Shown piece after piece: positions 51,383 to 60,366 of a DNA stretch of 64,000 nucleotides (positions are counted from its first letter, which is position 1; each line of letters opens with the position of its first letter). Position numbers and translations under genes: made by a program. Where the stretch lies: contig NBBL01000008.1 of assembly GCA_002892395.1 (NCBI GenBank), positions 91,201 through 155,200 on the forward strand. The letters run 5' to 3'. Source of the DNA: Lachnospiraceae bacterium. GTDB lineage: Bacteria; Bacillota; Clostridia; Lachnospirales; Lachnospiraceae. Under the pieces are notes generated by a model, which had not been told where the DNA came from, did not search any database, and was given only the letters and a program-made list of their open reading frames with translations.

Positions 51383-51799
51383 ATGGGCTATGTGAGCTAC
51401 GATTTTTATTGTCAGACCTTCGGAGCCATCCCGGAGGCCGACTTTACCAGGGCCGAAGCCAAAGCTGAGGCAGCTATCCGCTACCTTACCTATGCGAACG
51501 GCGACATTTTCGCAACAGAAAACTGCAGCGTTAAGCTGGCGGTGTGCGCCGCTGCGGAGGTGATCCGAAACAGTGACCGGCAGACCGGCGGCGCCGGTAA
51601 AAAAAGCGAGAGCAACGATGGCTACTCTGTCACCTATGTGCCGGAGGCGCAGGACGGTCAGACTGCCGAGGAAGCGCTTCGAAAGAAAATTTATGAGGCG
51701 GTCAGGCTCTATCTGCTGCCGACCGGATGGCTCAGCCGGAAGGTTAAGATGGGAGGGGCCTGCGATGTATGTGCAAACAGCGATCACGCTCTTCAATAA
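51383..51799 (+). CDS. Head-tail connector protein
   Basis: ATG at 51383 with GAGAGGAGG upstream; 138 residues. SYDFYCQTFGAIPEADFTRA and AEAAIRYLTYANGDIF fit the gp6/DUF6242-like helical connector that docks under the portal. Overlaps the next gene by 35 nt. Confidence 0.78.
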   Translation: MGYVSYDFYCQTFGAIPEADFTRAEAKAEAAIRYLTYANGDIFATENCSVKLAVCAAAEVIRNSDRQTGGAGKKSESNDGYSVTYVPEAQDGQTAEEALRKKIYEAVRLYLLPTGWLSRKVKMGGACDVCANSDHALQ

Positions 51800-52205
51800 G
51801 CGCCTGAGTACTGACCGGCGGGAAGTCTACATTCCGACTTGCATCACCGGCGCTTCGTTCTTCGAATCAAGGAGCTCCGGCCACTCAACAGATGGGATCC
51901 ACTCCGAGAGCCTTACCTATAAGCTCCGGATCCCCATCGACGCGAAGGTCCAAGACGACAGGACCTACCTCAGCGAGACGGCCTTCCGGGCTCTGACCGC
52001 TGAGGAGGCGAGGGGGCACTGGACGATTCAAAAGGGCGACATCGTCCTGGCGTGTGCGACCGAGCTCACCGATCCGGTGGATGAGCGGAAGCTAAAAGAG
52101 CTGGCCAGGGGGAATCTGGTGAACGTCATTACGGTGAAGGAATACGCGGACAACACGATCCGGGGGTCGATGGATGTCCGGCATTGGCGGATTGGGGGCG
52201 AATGA
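51765..52205 (+). CDS. Head closure-type protein (DUF6751-like)
   Basis: ATG at 51765 with GGGAGG upstream; 146 residues. Beta-rich with SLTYKLRIPIDAKVQDDRTY and HWTIQKGDIVLACATE. Position and size match the small beta-barrel head completion protein of related siphoviruses. Confidence 0.7.
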   Translation: MYVQTAITLFNKRLSTDRREVYIPTCITGASFFESRSSGHSTDGIHSESLTYKLRIPIDAKVQDDRTYLSETAFRALTAEEARGHWTIQKGDIVLACATELTDPVDERKLKELARGNLVNVITVKEYADNTIRGSMDVRHWRIGGE

Positions 52206-52206
52206 T

Positions 52207-52587
52207 ATGGCACTAAAACCGGTACGGAATCTGCAAGATGCGTCGGCTCAAGGACCGAACGGCATCTCCGTGAAAATTACCTGGAACGCCGGAGCACTGG
52301 CGAGAGTCAACGGCATCATCAGCAAGAAGCAGGAGCTCATCGACAGCGAGGTGCTGCGCCTCTGCTCTCCCTTCGTTCCCTTTCGTACGGGCGCACTGGA
52401 GCAATCAGGCACGATGGGAACCGTCATCGGATCCGGCGAAGTGAAGTACATCGCCCCATACGCTCGGCACCAGTACTATCGCACCGCCCGGACAAGAAGC
52501 TATGATCCCCGGCGCGGCGGCATGTGGTTCGAGCGCATGAAAACAGCCAATAAGACAGAGATCCTGCGGTTAATCAATCAGACATAA
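52207..52587 (+). CDS. Minor capsid protein (head-tail joining)
   Basis: 126 residues from 52207. VKITWNAGALARVNGIISKK, CSPFVPFRTGALEQSGT and YARHQYYRTARTRSYDPRRG are typical of the Minor_capsid_2 family that joins head and tail. Confidence 0.82.
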   Translation: MALKPVRNLQDASAQGPNGISVKITWNAGALARVNGIISKKQELIDSEVLRLCSPFVPFRTGALEQSGTMGTVIGSGEVKYIAPYARHQYYRTARTRSYDPRRGGMWFERMKTANKTEILRLINQT

Positions 52588-52600
52588 GAGGGGAGGAAAT

Positions 52601-53026
52601 ATGGTCAAGTCAATTATCGAAGGTGTGACCGCCTTCTTTTCGTCCTGTCCTATTCTGGCGGACGGAGTATTCAGGGTAGACGCTCTGGGAGATCAGCCTC
52701 AGGAGTACACAATTGAGGTCGGTATTTTTAATCCGGTGATTGAGACCTATATCGACGGAAGCTCAGATCGGCGCTACCAGTTCAACTTCAGCAGCCGGGA
52801 GTACTACGGCATGGACAGAGTTCAAAATATTGCCAACAGCTCCTTCTATGAGGACTTCGCCGCATGGGTCGAGGCTCAAGATGCTGCCGGCTGCTTCCCG
52901 GAGCTCCCGGAAGGGCTGCACGCGGAACAGCTCAATGTGCTGTCTTCCGGCTATCTGTTCGATGAGTCGATGCAGAACGCCCGGTATCAGATACAACTGG
53001 AACTTATTTACCACAAGGAGGCATGA
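52601..53026 (+). CDS. Minor capsid / tail terminator-like protein
   Basis: 141 residues. Typical sequence SIIEGVTAFFSSCPILADG and YTIEVGIFNPVIETYIDGSS, then ENAR-like C-terminus (ARYQIQLELIYHKEA). Families in this slot are annotated as minor capsid protein or tail terminator. Confidence 0.75.
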   Translation: MVKSIIEGVTAFFSSCPILADGVFRVDALGDQPQEYTIEVGIFNPVIETYIDGSSDRRYQFNFSSREYYGMDRVQNIANSSFYEDFAAWVEAQDAAGCFPELPEGLHAEQLNVLSSGYLFDESMQNARYQIQLELIYHKEA

Positions 53027-53031
53027 GAACA

Positions 53032-53574
53032 ATGAGAAAGTTCAATCTTCAACTTTTTGACAATAGCCGTGCTGCCCTGCTCAGAAACACCATCGCGGAT
53101 TACGCGCTGATCGGCGGCACCTACGAGCTTATGGGCACGGGCTTCACATCTCTGAACGAGAGTCCCAAAGCTCAGACAGACAGCGAGACCTACATCAACG
53201 AGGTAACGGTATCATCTGACATTACGGGATATGAGACAGAGTTCCCGTATGAATCCAGGCTGATCCCGTCCCAGAAGGCGATCTACGCGCTCTACAAGAT
53301 GGGGCGCGATCATCTGACGGGAGACGCTGCCCAGCTGACCTACGTCCGTGTGGATCTGTTTAATCCGATCGGTACTCCCTCGTCGGAGACCGCCGAGTAC
53401 GCAGCCCGGCAGTTCACAGTGGCCAATGAGGTCAGCGACATCAAGGGAGGAGGCGGCGCCAAGATTCAGATCTCTGGCACGCTCCATGCCGTCGGGGATC
53501 CGATCTCGGGCAAGTTTGACACCGTGACCAAGACGTTCACTGCCGGGGAGTTCAAGGGCAAGTACGACGCCTAA
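53032..53574 (+). CDS. Major tail (tube) protein
   Basis: Start at 53032 (MRKFNLQLFDNSRA); 180 residues. It carries the same Prp-type N-terminal motif as scaffold and capsid. Body: YELMGTGFTSLNESPKAQTD, ESRLIPSQKAIYALYKMGRD, then AARQFTVANEVSDIKGGGGA and TAGEFKGKYDA typical of siphovirus tube proteins. Confidence 0.87.
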   Translation: MRKFNLQLFDNSRAALLRNTIADYALIGGTYELMGTGFTSLNESPKAQTDSETYINEVTVSSDITGYETEFPYESRLIPSQKAIYALYKMGRDHLTGDAAQLTYVRVDLFNPIGTPSSETAEYAARQFTVANEVSDIKGGGGAKIQISGTLHAVGDPISGKFDTVTKTFTAGEFKGKYDA

Positions 53575-53628
53575 TTGCAAGCAGCTGGCATTGTGCGCCT
53601 GACCGGAAAGGCAGGAGGCAGCCAGACA

Positions 53629-53665
53629 GAGCCCGATCAACAGTGCGGTCGGGCTCCGGTTTTGA
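53629..53665 (+). terminator. Terminator after the tail tube gene
   Basis: GAGCCCGA pairs with TCGGGCTC, followed by CGGTTTTG. A partial terminator that would boost tube-gene expression over downstream genes. Confidence 0.6.
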
Positions 53666-53690
53666 AAAGCACTGACCAGAGGAGGAAAAC

Positions 53691-54095
53691 ATGAACATCA
53701 TTATCAACGGCGTGACACTTCAGGGCGACTTTATGGACGCGGACTTTGTAGGCCCCTTTGAAGAGGCCACCAGGAAGCTGCAAGACAGGACAATCGCAGT
53801 CCGGGACAAGCAGTACGCCAGCGTAGCGGAGGGCTATCTGGCGCAGTGCGAGACGATTGACGCCTACTTCGACGACATTTTCGGCGAAGGCACCGCTGCC
53901 AGGCTCTTCCAGGGAGTCGAGCATAACGTCATGAGCCACCTGAAGGCGGTGGAAGCACTGACCGATTGGGCTCAGGGCGAGAAGAAAAAGCTCAATGACT
54001 TCACCAACAAGTACACCCAGCGCCAGAGCGCGCAGCGGCAGCGTGAGCGTGTTCAGCAGATCAAAGCCTTCAAGAAAAAAGGCTATAAGCATTGA
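53691..54095 (+). CDS. Tail assembly chaperone-like protein (DUF6673)
   Basis: 134 residues: INGVTLQGDFMDADFVGPFE, CETIDAYFDDIFGEGTAARL and a basic end. Occupies the first tail-chaperone slot before Gp15 and the tape measure. A frameshift product with the next gene is not needed here, as the next gene has its own TTG start overlapping the stop. Confidence 0.8.
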   Translation: MNIIINGVTLQGDFMDADFVGPFEEATRKLQDRTIAVRDKQYASVAEGYLAQCETIDAYFDDIFGEGTAARLFQGVEHNVMSHLKAVEALTDWAQGEKKKLNDFTNKYTQRQSAQRQRERVQQIKAFKKKGYKH

Positions 54096-54745
54096 ACCTG
54101 CTGCTCGACGGTCTGCCTGAGGAAGCAGTGATCGGCGGTCAAACAGTCAAGATCGAGACCGACTTCCGAACCGGGATTCTCTTCGAAGAGGTGATTCGAG
54201 ATCCCAATCTTGATGATACGGAGAAGATCCGGACAGCCCTGGAGCTCTATTTCCCCGGCGTCAGCTTTAAGGGAACCGAAGCAATCCAGGAGGCGGTCGG
54301 CTATCTGCTCTGGTTTTATCGCTGCGGCGAGGAGACCACCGACAACGAGCCCTCTGAAGAGGCAGCGGATGGAGACATCGGCGACGAGCAGCCCTTCTCT
54401 TACGAGCATGACGCGGGATACATCTATGCCGCATTCCTCCAGGCCTACCACATGGACCTGGCACGCCAAACCCTCCACTGGTGGCAGTTTCGAGCGCTGT
54501 TTACAGCGTTACCCGAAGACACTCAGATTATGAAAATTATCGGATACCGGACTATGAAGATCCCGGACAAGCTTCCGAGGGAACAAAAGCAGCACTACCA
54601 GCGCATGAAGCGCCTCTACCGGCTCCCGCAATCTGAGGACAGACAGCAGCTTGAAAGTGACCTCTCTACCCTACTTATGAACGGAGGAAACCCCTCCGCG
54701 CTACTAACAGGAGGCAGAGAGCCATGGCATCAGACGGAACCCTAA
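54092..54745 (+). CDS. Bacteriophage Gp15-type tail chaperone
   Basis: 217 residues from a TTG that overlaps the previous stop. LPEEAVIGGQTVKIETDFRT, LYFPGVSFKGTEAIQEAVGY and the HMDLARQTLHWWQFRALFTA motif identify the Gp15 family. Second tail-assembly chaperone in phages of this type. Confidence 0.85.
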   Translation: MNLLLDGLPEEAVIGGQTVKIETDFRTGILFEEVIRDPNLDDTEKIRTALELYFPGVSFKGTEAIQEAVGYLLWFYRCGEETTDNEPSEEAADGDIGDEQPFSYEHDAGYIYAAFLQAYHMDLARQTLHWWQFRALFTALPEDTQIMKIIGYRTMKIPDKLPREQKQHYQRMKRLYRLPQSEDRQQLESDLSTLLMNGGNPSALLTGGREPWHQTEP

Positions 54746-57348
54746 AATTTGACACCGCGCTGGACACGAGCGGGCTGGAGAAAAGCACCAGCTCACTCGG
54801 CAGCGTAGCCAAGAACGCGCTGGGCGTGTTCGCTGGAAACTTAATGACGAAGGCCCTGGACGCCGTCGTCAACCTGGGGAAGGAGGCCCTAAGCTCCGGA
54901 ATGTCCTTCGAGACATCCATGGCGAAGGTCTCCACCCTCTTTACCGGAACCAATGAGGACTTTGGAAAGCTCTCGGATACGGTCCTCGGCCTCTCCTCCG
55001 CAGCCGGTCTGGCCTCTAGCGGTCTGGCTGAGGCAGCCTATTCCGCACTGTCCGCTTCCGTACCTGCTGAGGATCTGGGCTTCACCCTGGAGAAATCTGC
55101 CAGGCTGGCAGCCGCCGGCTTCACCGATGTGGACACGGCTCTTACAGCCACCGCCAAGACGATGAACGCCTACGGCATGACCGGCGAGGACGCCCTGGAC
55201 AGGGTCCAGAAGGCTTTGATCCAGACCCAGAATCTCGGCATCACCACCGTGGGCGAGCTGGGCGCAAGCCTGGCGCAGGTTACGCCTACCGCTGCCGCCT
55301 TCGGTGTATCGTTTGAGCAGGTCGGCGCGTCTCTGGCTACCATGACGGCGCAAGGAACACCCACGGCACAGGCAACGACGCAGCTGAACAGTCTGATTGC
55401 TGAGCTGGGGAAAAACGGAACCATCGCAGCAAAGAACCTGGAAAAAGCTGCAGCGGGAAGCAAGTATGCCGGCATGACCTTCCACGAGATGATGGATGCC
55501 GGCGCCACATTGGACGAAGTCCTGGGAATGATGCAGGCGTCTGCAGCTGCCTCCGGCATATCCATGGTTGATATGTTCGGCTCGATCGAGGCGGGCAAGG
55601 CCGCGATGTCGATTTTCGCCCAGGAGGGTGAGACATTCCACAACAACCTTCAGCAGATGGGAACGGACGCTGACGTCGTCGGTGACGCCTACGCGAAGGT
55701 GAGTGACACGCTGGAGTTTAAGACCCGGCAGATCAAGACTTCCGTGGTCAACATCGCCACAAGCCTCTACAGCATGGCTGCAGGTCCGCTGGCGGGCGCA
55801 GCCGGTGCAGCAGCCCGCGCGCTGCAAGCGTTCCAGCAGGGCTTCAATGAGAACGGACTGGCCGGAGTCGGCGACGCTCTCCTCAGCATGATGCAGAACG
55901 CAGCTGAAACGCTGGAGAGCTTCGACTGGGAGAATGCGGCAAACAGTATTGTTGAGAAGATCACCGGCTTTATTGATGGAGACGGTGCAGACCGCTTCGT
56001 GGAAACAGCCACCCGGATCGTTACTACCCTTGTGCAGGGGATCGGGAAGGCGCTGCCGAAGCTCCTGCCCGCCATCGTGAAGCTCGTGGCGTATATGGTC
56101 ACGGCGTTGGTGAAGCAGATTCCAAAGCTCCTGCAAGCCGGCATAAACCTGGACAAGGGCATTATCAGCGGCTTGATCAAGGCGATCCCCTCCGTCGGGC
56201 AGGCCGTTCTGGACATCGGACGGGCGATCCTTGACGCCTTCAAAAACTTTTTCGGGATCACTTCTTCATCAACAGTGATGGAGGAGCAGGGCAACTTCCT
56301 GGTGGAGGGCGTGACCAGTGCGTTGATTGCTCTTCCCGGTAAGATGGCAGAGATCTTTGCTGAAGCCCTGAACAAGCTCCTTACGTGGGAGCAGGATATG
56401 ATCCAGCAGGCAGGTGCTGCGATGGGAGACGTGCTGAGCCAGATCAGTGCTGTTTTCAGCCTGCTGCCGGGCAGGGTCTGGACCTTCCTGGTGAATACTG
56501 TCACCCGACTGATCCAATGGGGACAGCAGATGCTCTCGAACGCGAGCACTGCCATGACGAATATGCTAAGCAAGATCAGCAGCATCGTGCAGGAGCTCCC
56601 CGGAAAAATTGGGACGCACTTATCCGCTGCCGTCAGCAAGGTCATAAGCTGGGGGCAACAGATGGCGTCCAACGCATCGGCTGCCGCCGCGAATATGCTC
56701 AGCCGAGTCAGCAGCACGCTTAGCCAGTTACCCGGACAGATCTGGACGCACCTCAGCAACGCAGCGGCAAGAGTCGCCTCCTGGGGAGCGGATCTGGTCG
56801 ACAAGGGTGCGGCCGCAGCGAGACGGCTCGTTGACAGTGTCGTCAGCGCCCTGAAGAGTCTGCCGGACAGCGTCAGAAGTATCGGACGCGATATCGTGAC
56901 GGGCCTCTGGAACGGGATCAGCTCCGGCTGGGATTGGCTGAACGATAAGGTCAGAAGCCTGGCCCGGAGCCTCCTGGACAGCGCCAAGGGCGCGCTTGGG
57001 GTCCATTCCCCGTCGACGGAGTTCCGAGATGAGGTCGGGCATTGGCTCCCGCCGGGTATTGCTGAGGGCTTCGAGGACTCCATGCCGGAGGCCATCAAGG
57101 ACATGCAGGCTCAGGCCGCTAAAATGGTCGGACAGATGCGGACCGTCGTCACCGCCTCAGCGGGTCAGCTGACCCTAAACGCTGCCGGACCGGCTGATCT
57201 GAGAGCGCTATCTACAGTGGGAACGATCGTGAACAACGATCACCACTTTGAACAGGAAAACACCTATAACGTGCCCGTAGTGACGCCGTCCGAAGTAAGC
57301 AAGGCACAGCGCGAGGCACTGCGGAACATGGTCGGAGGTGTGAAATGA
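54724..57348 (+). CDS. Tail tape measure protein
   Basis: 874 residues, overlapping the end of the Gp15 gene by 22 nt. The N-terminal TP901-type core (FETSMAKVSTLFTGTNEDFG, GLSSAAGLASSGLAEAAYSA) is followed by a membrane-prone segment near 440-480 (LPKLLPAIVKLVAYMVTALV). Then come helical repeats with the periodic motif QELPGKI / SQLPGQIWTHL / FSLLPGRVWTFL (residues about 580-690). The end has GVHSPSTEFRDEVGHWLPPG. Sets tail length and likely helps DNA entry. Confidence 0.92.
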   Translation: MASDGTLKFDTALDTSGLEKSTSSLGSVAKNALGVFAGNLMTKALDAVVNLGKEALSSGMSFETSMAKVSTLFTGTNEDFGKLSDTVLGLSSAAGLASSGLAEAAYSALSASVPAEDLGFTLEKSARLAAAGFTDVDTALTATAKTMNAYGMTGEDALDRVQKALIQTQNLGITTVGELGASLAQVTPTAAAFGVSFEQVGASLATMTAQGTPTAQATTQLNSLIAELGKNGTIAAKNLEKAAAGSKYAGMTFHEMMDAGATLDEVLGMMQASAAASGISMVDMFGSIEAGKAAMSIFAQEGETFHNNLQQMGTDADVVGDAYAKVSDTLEFKTRQIKTSVVNIATSLYSMAAGPLAGAAGAAARALQAFQQGFNENGLAGVGDALLSMMQNAAETLESFDWENAANSIVEKITGFIDGDGADRFVETATRIVTTLVQGIGKALPKLLPAIVKLVAYMVTALVKQIPKLLQAGINLDKGIISGLIKAIPSVGQAVLDIGRAILDAFKNFFGITSSSTVMEEQGNFLVEGVTSALIALPGKMAEIFAEALNKLLTWEQDMIQQAGAAMGDVLSQISAVFSLLPGRVWTFLVNTVTRLIQWGQQMLSNASTAMTNMLSKISSIVQELPGKIGTHLSAAVSKVISWGQQMASNASAAAANMLSRVSSTLSQLPGQIWTHLSNAAARVASWGADLVDKGAAAARRLVDSVVSALKSLPDSVRSIGRDIVTGLWNGISSGWDWLNDKVRSLARSLLDSAKGALGVHSPSTEFRDEVGHWLPPGIAEGFEDSMPEAIKDMQAQAAKMVGQMRTVVTASAGQLTLNAAGPADLRALSTVGTIVNNDHHFEQENTYNVPVVTPSEVSKAQREALRNMVGGVK

Positions 57349-58262
57349 CCAAAAACACGATAACCATTGAGCTGACCTGCAACGGCAAAACGCTCCGGAT
57401 GGGGCCGAACGAAGAGATTGACATCACGGCGGTGACCGGTCTGGAGTCCTCGGAGCTGGAGATCTCCACCTCCGACAACGCACTGGTGGATGGAGCCAGT
57501 GTTGACGGAAAGAAAATCAAGCCGAGACCCATCCACATAGAGGCCAGCTTCAAAAGCAACAAGAACAACCCGGAGAACCGAGCCAAGGTGATCCAGTTCT
57601 TTAACCCGAAGTACACCGGAAAGGCTCTGATCACCAACATGGGCGTGAGTCGAAACATCGAGTACGAGTTGGAGGGATGGACCTTCGCAACAGTCCGAAA
57701 CATGGACAACCGGCTGCGGATCCTGGTGGATCTGCTCTGCCCGGATCCGTACATGCTAAACGTCGACAACTTCGGCAAAAACATGGCTAACATCACGGCG
57801 CTCTTCGCCTTTCCCTGGAGGATGCTGAGCCGCAGATCCATGCACAAGCTGGACTATCCGGCAAGCGTCAGGGGGCTGATGCTGGGGGGCATGACGATGG
57901 GCTACCGCACACTATACCGGGAGGTCGTGCTGGCAAACGACGGAGACGTTCCCACCGGTGTCCGGATCCAGTTCGTGGCCGTTCGCGGTCCGGTCACAAA
58001 CCCCAAGATCACGAACACCGGCACCGGTCAGTACATGAGAGTGAACGTGGTTATGCAGCAGGGCGACATTCTGCTGATTGACACGAACGACCGGCACCAG
58101 GTAATCACCTTAAACGATGTGAACTACTACCAGCATATCGACCGCAAGAGTGCGCCCTTCGAGCTGGCCGTGGGCGACAACTATCTGGAGTATGACGCGG
58201 ATGAGAACTACACCAATCTGGACGTCAATCTCTTCTATACGCCGAAATATCTGGGGGTGTAA
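57345..58262 (+). CDS. Distal tail protein
   Basis: 305 residues. An N-terminal Dit-like domain (ITVTG-type LESSELEISTSDNALVDG, KNNPENRAKVIQFFNPKYTG) and a C-terminal galectin-like domain (YREVVLANDGDVPTGVRIQF, YLEYDADENYTNLDVNLFY). Forms the hub connecting tail tube and tip. Confidence 0.85.
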   Translation: MTKNTITIELTCNGKTLRMGPNEEIDITAVTGLESSELEISTSDNALVDGASVDGKKIKPRPIHIEASFKSNKNNPENRAKVIQFFNPKYTGKALITNMGVSRNIEYELEGWTFATVRNMDNRLRILVDLLCPDPYMLNVDNFGKNMANITALFAFPWRMLSRRSMHKLDYPASVRGLMLGGMTMGYRTLYREVVLANDGDVPTGVRIQFVAVRGPVTNPKITNTGTGQYMRVNVVMQQGDILLIDTNDRHQVITLNDVNYYQHIDRKSAPFELAVGDNYLEYDADENYTNLDVNLFYTPKYLGV

Positions 58263-58265
58263 GCC

Positions 58266-59375
58266 GTGAACCTGATTATACTGGATGAAAACTTTGACAC
58301 ATTGGGAGCCGTCGGCGTATTCAATACGATGATCTGGGATCGGCGGTATTACGCTCCCGGTCTCTTCGAGCTGTACACGCCCGCTGAATCCTTTGAGCTT
58401 ATGAACACCGGGCGGTATCTCTACCGAAGCGACCGGTCAGATCTGGGCGTAATTCACGAGATCAATTTTTCGAGGGACGCCAAGGGCGCCCAGACGGCCT
58501 ACTGTAAGGGCTATTTTGCTGAGGAACTGCTAAACAACCGCGTAATTGACGCTCAGGTGAATATGACCGGCACGCCTGAGGACATCGGGCGCAGGCTGGT
58601 TGATAAGTTCGTGATCAATCCAGCCGTGGCCGACCGTAAGATCAGCCACATTCAGCTGGGAACCCGGCACGGCCTCGGTGATGCCATCTCAATAACGGCT
58701 ACCGGAGACAGGCTGGGCGACAAGCTCTACGACATCGAACAGACGCAGGAGCTCAGCCATCGGCTGATCTATGACTATCTGGCTAATACGCTCAACTTCG
58801 AGCTCTGGCAAGGGAAGGACCGGCGAGACACGCAGGACGTGAACAGCTGGGCTATTTTCTCTGATAGCTTCTACAACGTAAAAAACGCAATTTATGACAG
58901 AGACGAATCCGATTACAAGAACTTCGCCTATGTCGCCGGAGAAGGAGAAGGAACTGCCAGAACGATTGTCCAGGTGGACATCCGGAGCAGCCCTACGGAG
59001 GAACGCCGGGAGGTCTGGGTCGACGCCAGGGATCTGCAGAGCCGCTACACCGACGATGGCGGTACCGAGCACACCTATACGACCGCCCAATACCAGGCAT
59101 TGCTCAGGCAGAGGGGGCTGGAGAAGCTCGCGGAGTATGAAAAAGTAGAGACCGTCAACAGTGACGTGGATCCGAACGCAAACCTTGTTTACATGACAGA
59201 CTTCGACCTGGGGGATCTATGCACCTACCGATACACAGACGTAGGGATTGAAACCATCAAAAGAATCACTGAGATCCAGGAGGTCTACGAAGGCAGCAAG
59301 CAGACGCTCAGCGTGATCTTTGGGACCGGGTCAATGACGTCTATCAAAAAGCTGATAAAGAGGGAGGCTTCATAA
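58266..59375 (+). CDS. ReqiPepy6 Gp37-like tail tip protein
   Basis: GTG start; 369 residues. FNTMIWDRRYYAPGLFELYT, CKGYFAEELLNNRVI and SHRLIYDYLANTLNFELWQG define the Gp37-like family that takes the place of Tal in these phages. The end, LSVIFGTGSMTSIKKLIKRE, is also characteristic. Confidence 0.88.
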   Translation: MNLIILDENFDTLGAVGVFNTMIWDRRYYAPGLFELYTPAESFELMNTGRYLYRSDRSDLGVIHEINFSRDAKGAQTAYCKGYFAEELLNNRVIDAQVNMTGTPEDIGRRLVDKFVINPAVADRKISHIQLGTRHGLGDAISITATGDRLGDKLYDIEQTQELSHRLIYDYLANTLNFELWQGKDRRDTQDVNSWAIFSDSFYNVKNAIYDRDESDYKNFAYVAGEGEGTARTIVQVDIRSSPTEERREVWVDARDLQSRYTDDGGTEHTYTTAQYQALLRQRGLEKLAEYEKVETVNSDVDPNANLVYMTDFDLGDLCTYRYTDVGIETIKRITEIQEVYEGSKQTLSVIFGTGSMTSIKKLIKREAS

Positions 59376-59376
59376 C

Positions 59377-60354
59377 ATGGCTATGAGATACGGATATTTT
59401 GACTCTGAAATCACGGGAGTCGACTCCGAAGGTATGCCGATTTTCGACAGGGCAGAGACGTCAGAGCTCTTCCGGCTTCTGTTCGCAAAGCTGCTCACCA
59501 ACGGAGTGCTGGCCAAGCCCGCGGACTGCTTCCGGGTACTGGCCGGCGACACCGGCCTAAGCGTAAAAGTCCGCCCCGGCTTTGGGCTGATCAACGGCGC
59601 CTTTGCATATGATGCGGCGGAGGCGACCTTCGAGCTGGCTACCGCTCCGACACAGTACAGCAGGATTGATCGCGTTGTCCTCCGCTGCAATTACAGGGAC
59701 AGGCTCTGCGAGATTCTGGTCAAAACCGGAACAGCCGCATCTAAACCGGTCGCTCCGGAACTGATCCGACCCGCCAGCGGCGACTATTACGAGCTGGGAT
59801 TGGCTCTGATCACGGTCAGCACAAACCAGGCAGTCATGAGTCAGAGCTCCATCCGCGACACCAGAGCCGACAGCTCCGTTTGCGGATACATCACTCAATT
59901 CATTGAGAGCATCGACACGAGTGTATTCTTCGCTCAATTCGATGCTTTCTACAACGATTTTGTGGCTAAGTCGGATGCAAGCTACGAGCAGTTCCTCGGC
60001 AAGGCTGCTCAGGCCTATGCGGGCTATACGAACACGATTGATGTCTACATCAAAGAGCTGGAGGCGAAGGGCAACAGCGACCTGACGGGAATCACCACAT
60101 TACTGAAAGATTTTCAGAGGAGCAGCCAGAATGCGTTTAACGAGTGGTTCGCTTCTGTAAGGGCTCTGCTTGATAAGGACATCGCCGGGAAGCTGCTCAA
60201 TGTCACCAACGAGCATGAACAGCGTCTTACGCTGGCAGAGTACATGGCCATCCACAACGATTACTTTGCGCCGCTGAGGGACGACGACGGCCGCGTGATC
60301 CTGGACGACGACGGAAATGCTGTCATGATCGATTGGAAATATAAATACGCATAA
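59377..60354 (+). CDS. Baseplate/receptor-binding upper protein
   Basis: 325 residues. MRYGYFDSEITGVDSEGMPI, the GDTGLSVKVRPGFGLINGAF segment and YSRIDRVVLRCNYRDRLCEI are typical of phage baseplate upper proteins; a helical neck follows (about 185-290). Carries the host-binding fibre encoded next. Confidence 0.8.
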   Translation: MAMRYGYFDSEITGVDSEGMPIFDRAETSELFRLLFAKLLTNGVLAKPADCFRVLAGDTGLSVKVRPGFGLINGAFAYDAAEATFELATAPTQYSRIDRVVLRCNYRDRLCEILVKTGTAASKPVAPELIRPASGDYYELGLALITVSTNQAVMSQSSIRDTRADSSVCGYITQFIESIDTSVFFAQFDAFYNDFVAKSDASYEQFLGKAAQAYAGYTNTIDVYIKELEAKGNSDLTGITTLLKDFQRSSQNAFNEWFASVRALLDKDIAGKLLNVTNEHEQRLTLAEYMAIHNDYFAPLRDDDGRVILDDDGNAVMIDWKYKYA

Positions 60355-60366
60355 GGAGGAAAAACC

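Noticed and set aside
53691..54745. Programmed frameshift between the two tail chaperones
   Set aside because: The second gene has its own TTG start overlapping the first stop and no slippery heptamer was seen at the junction.
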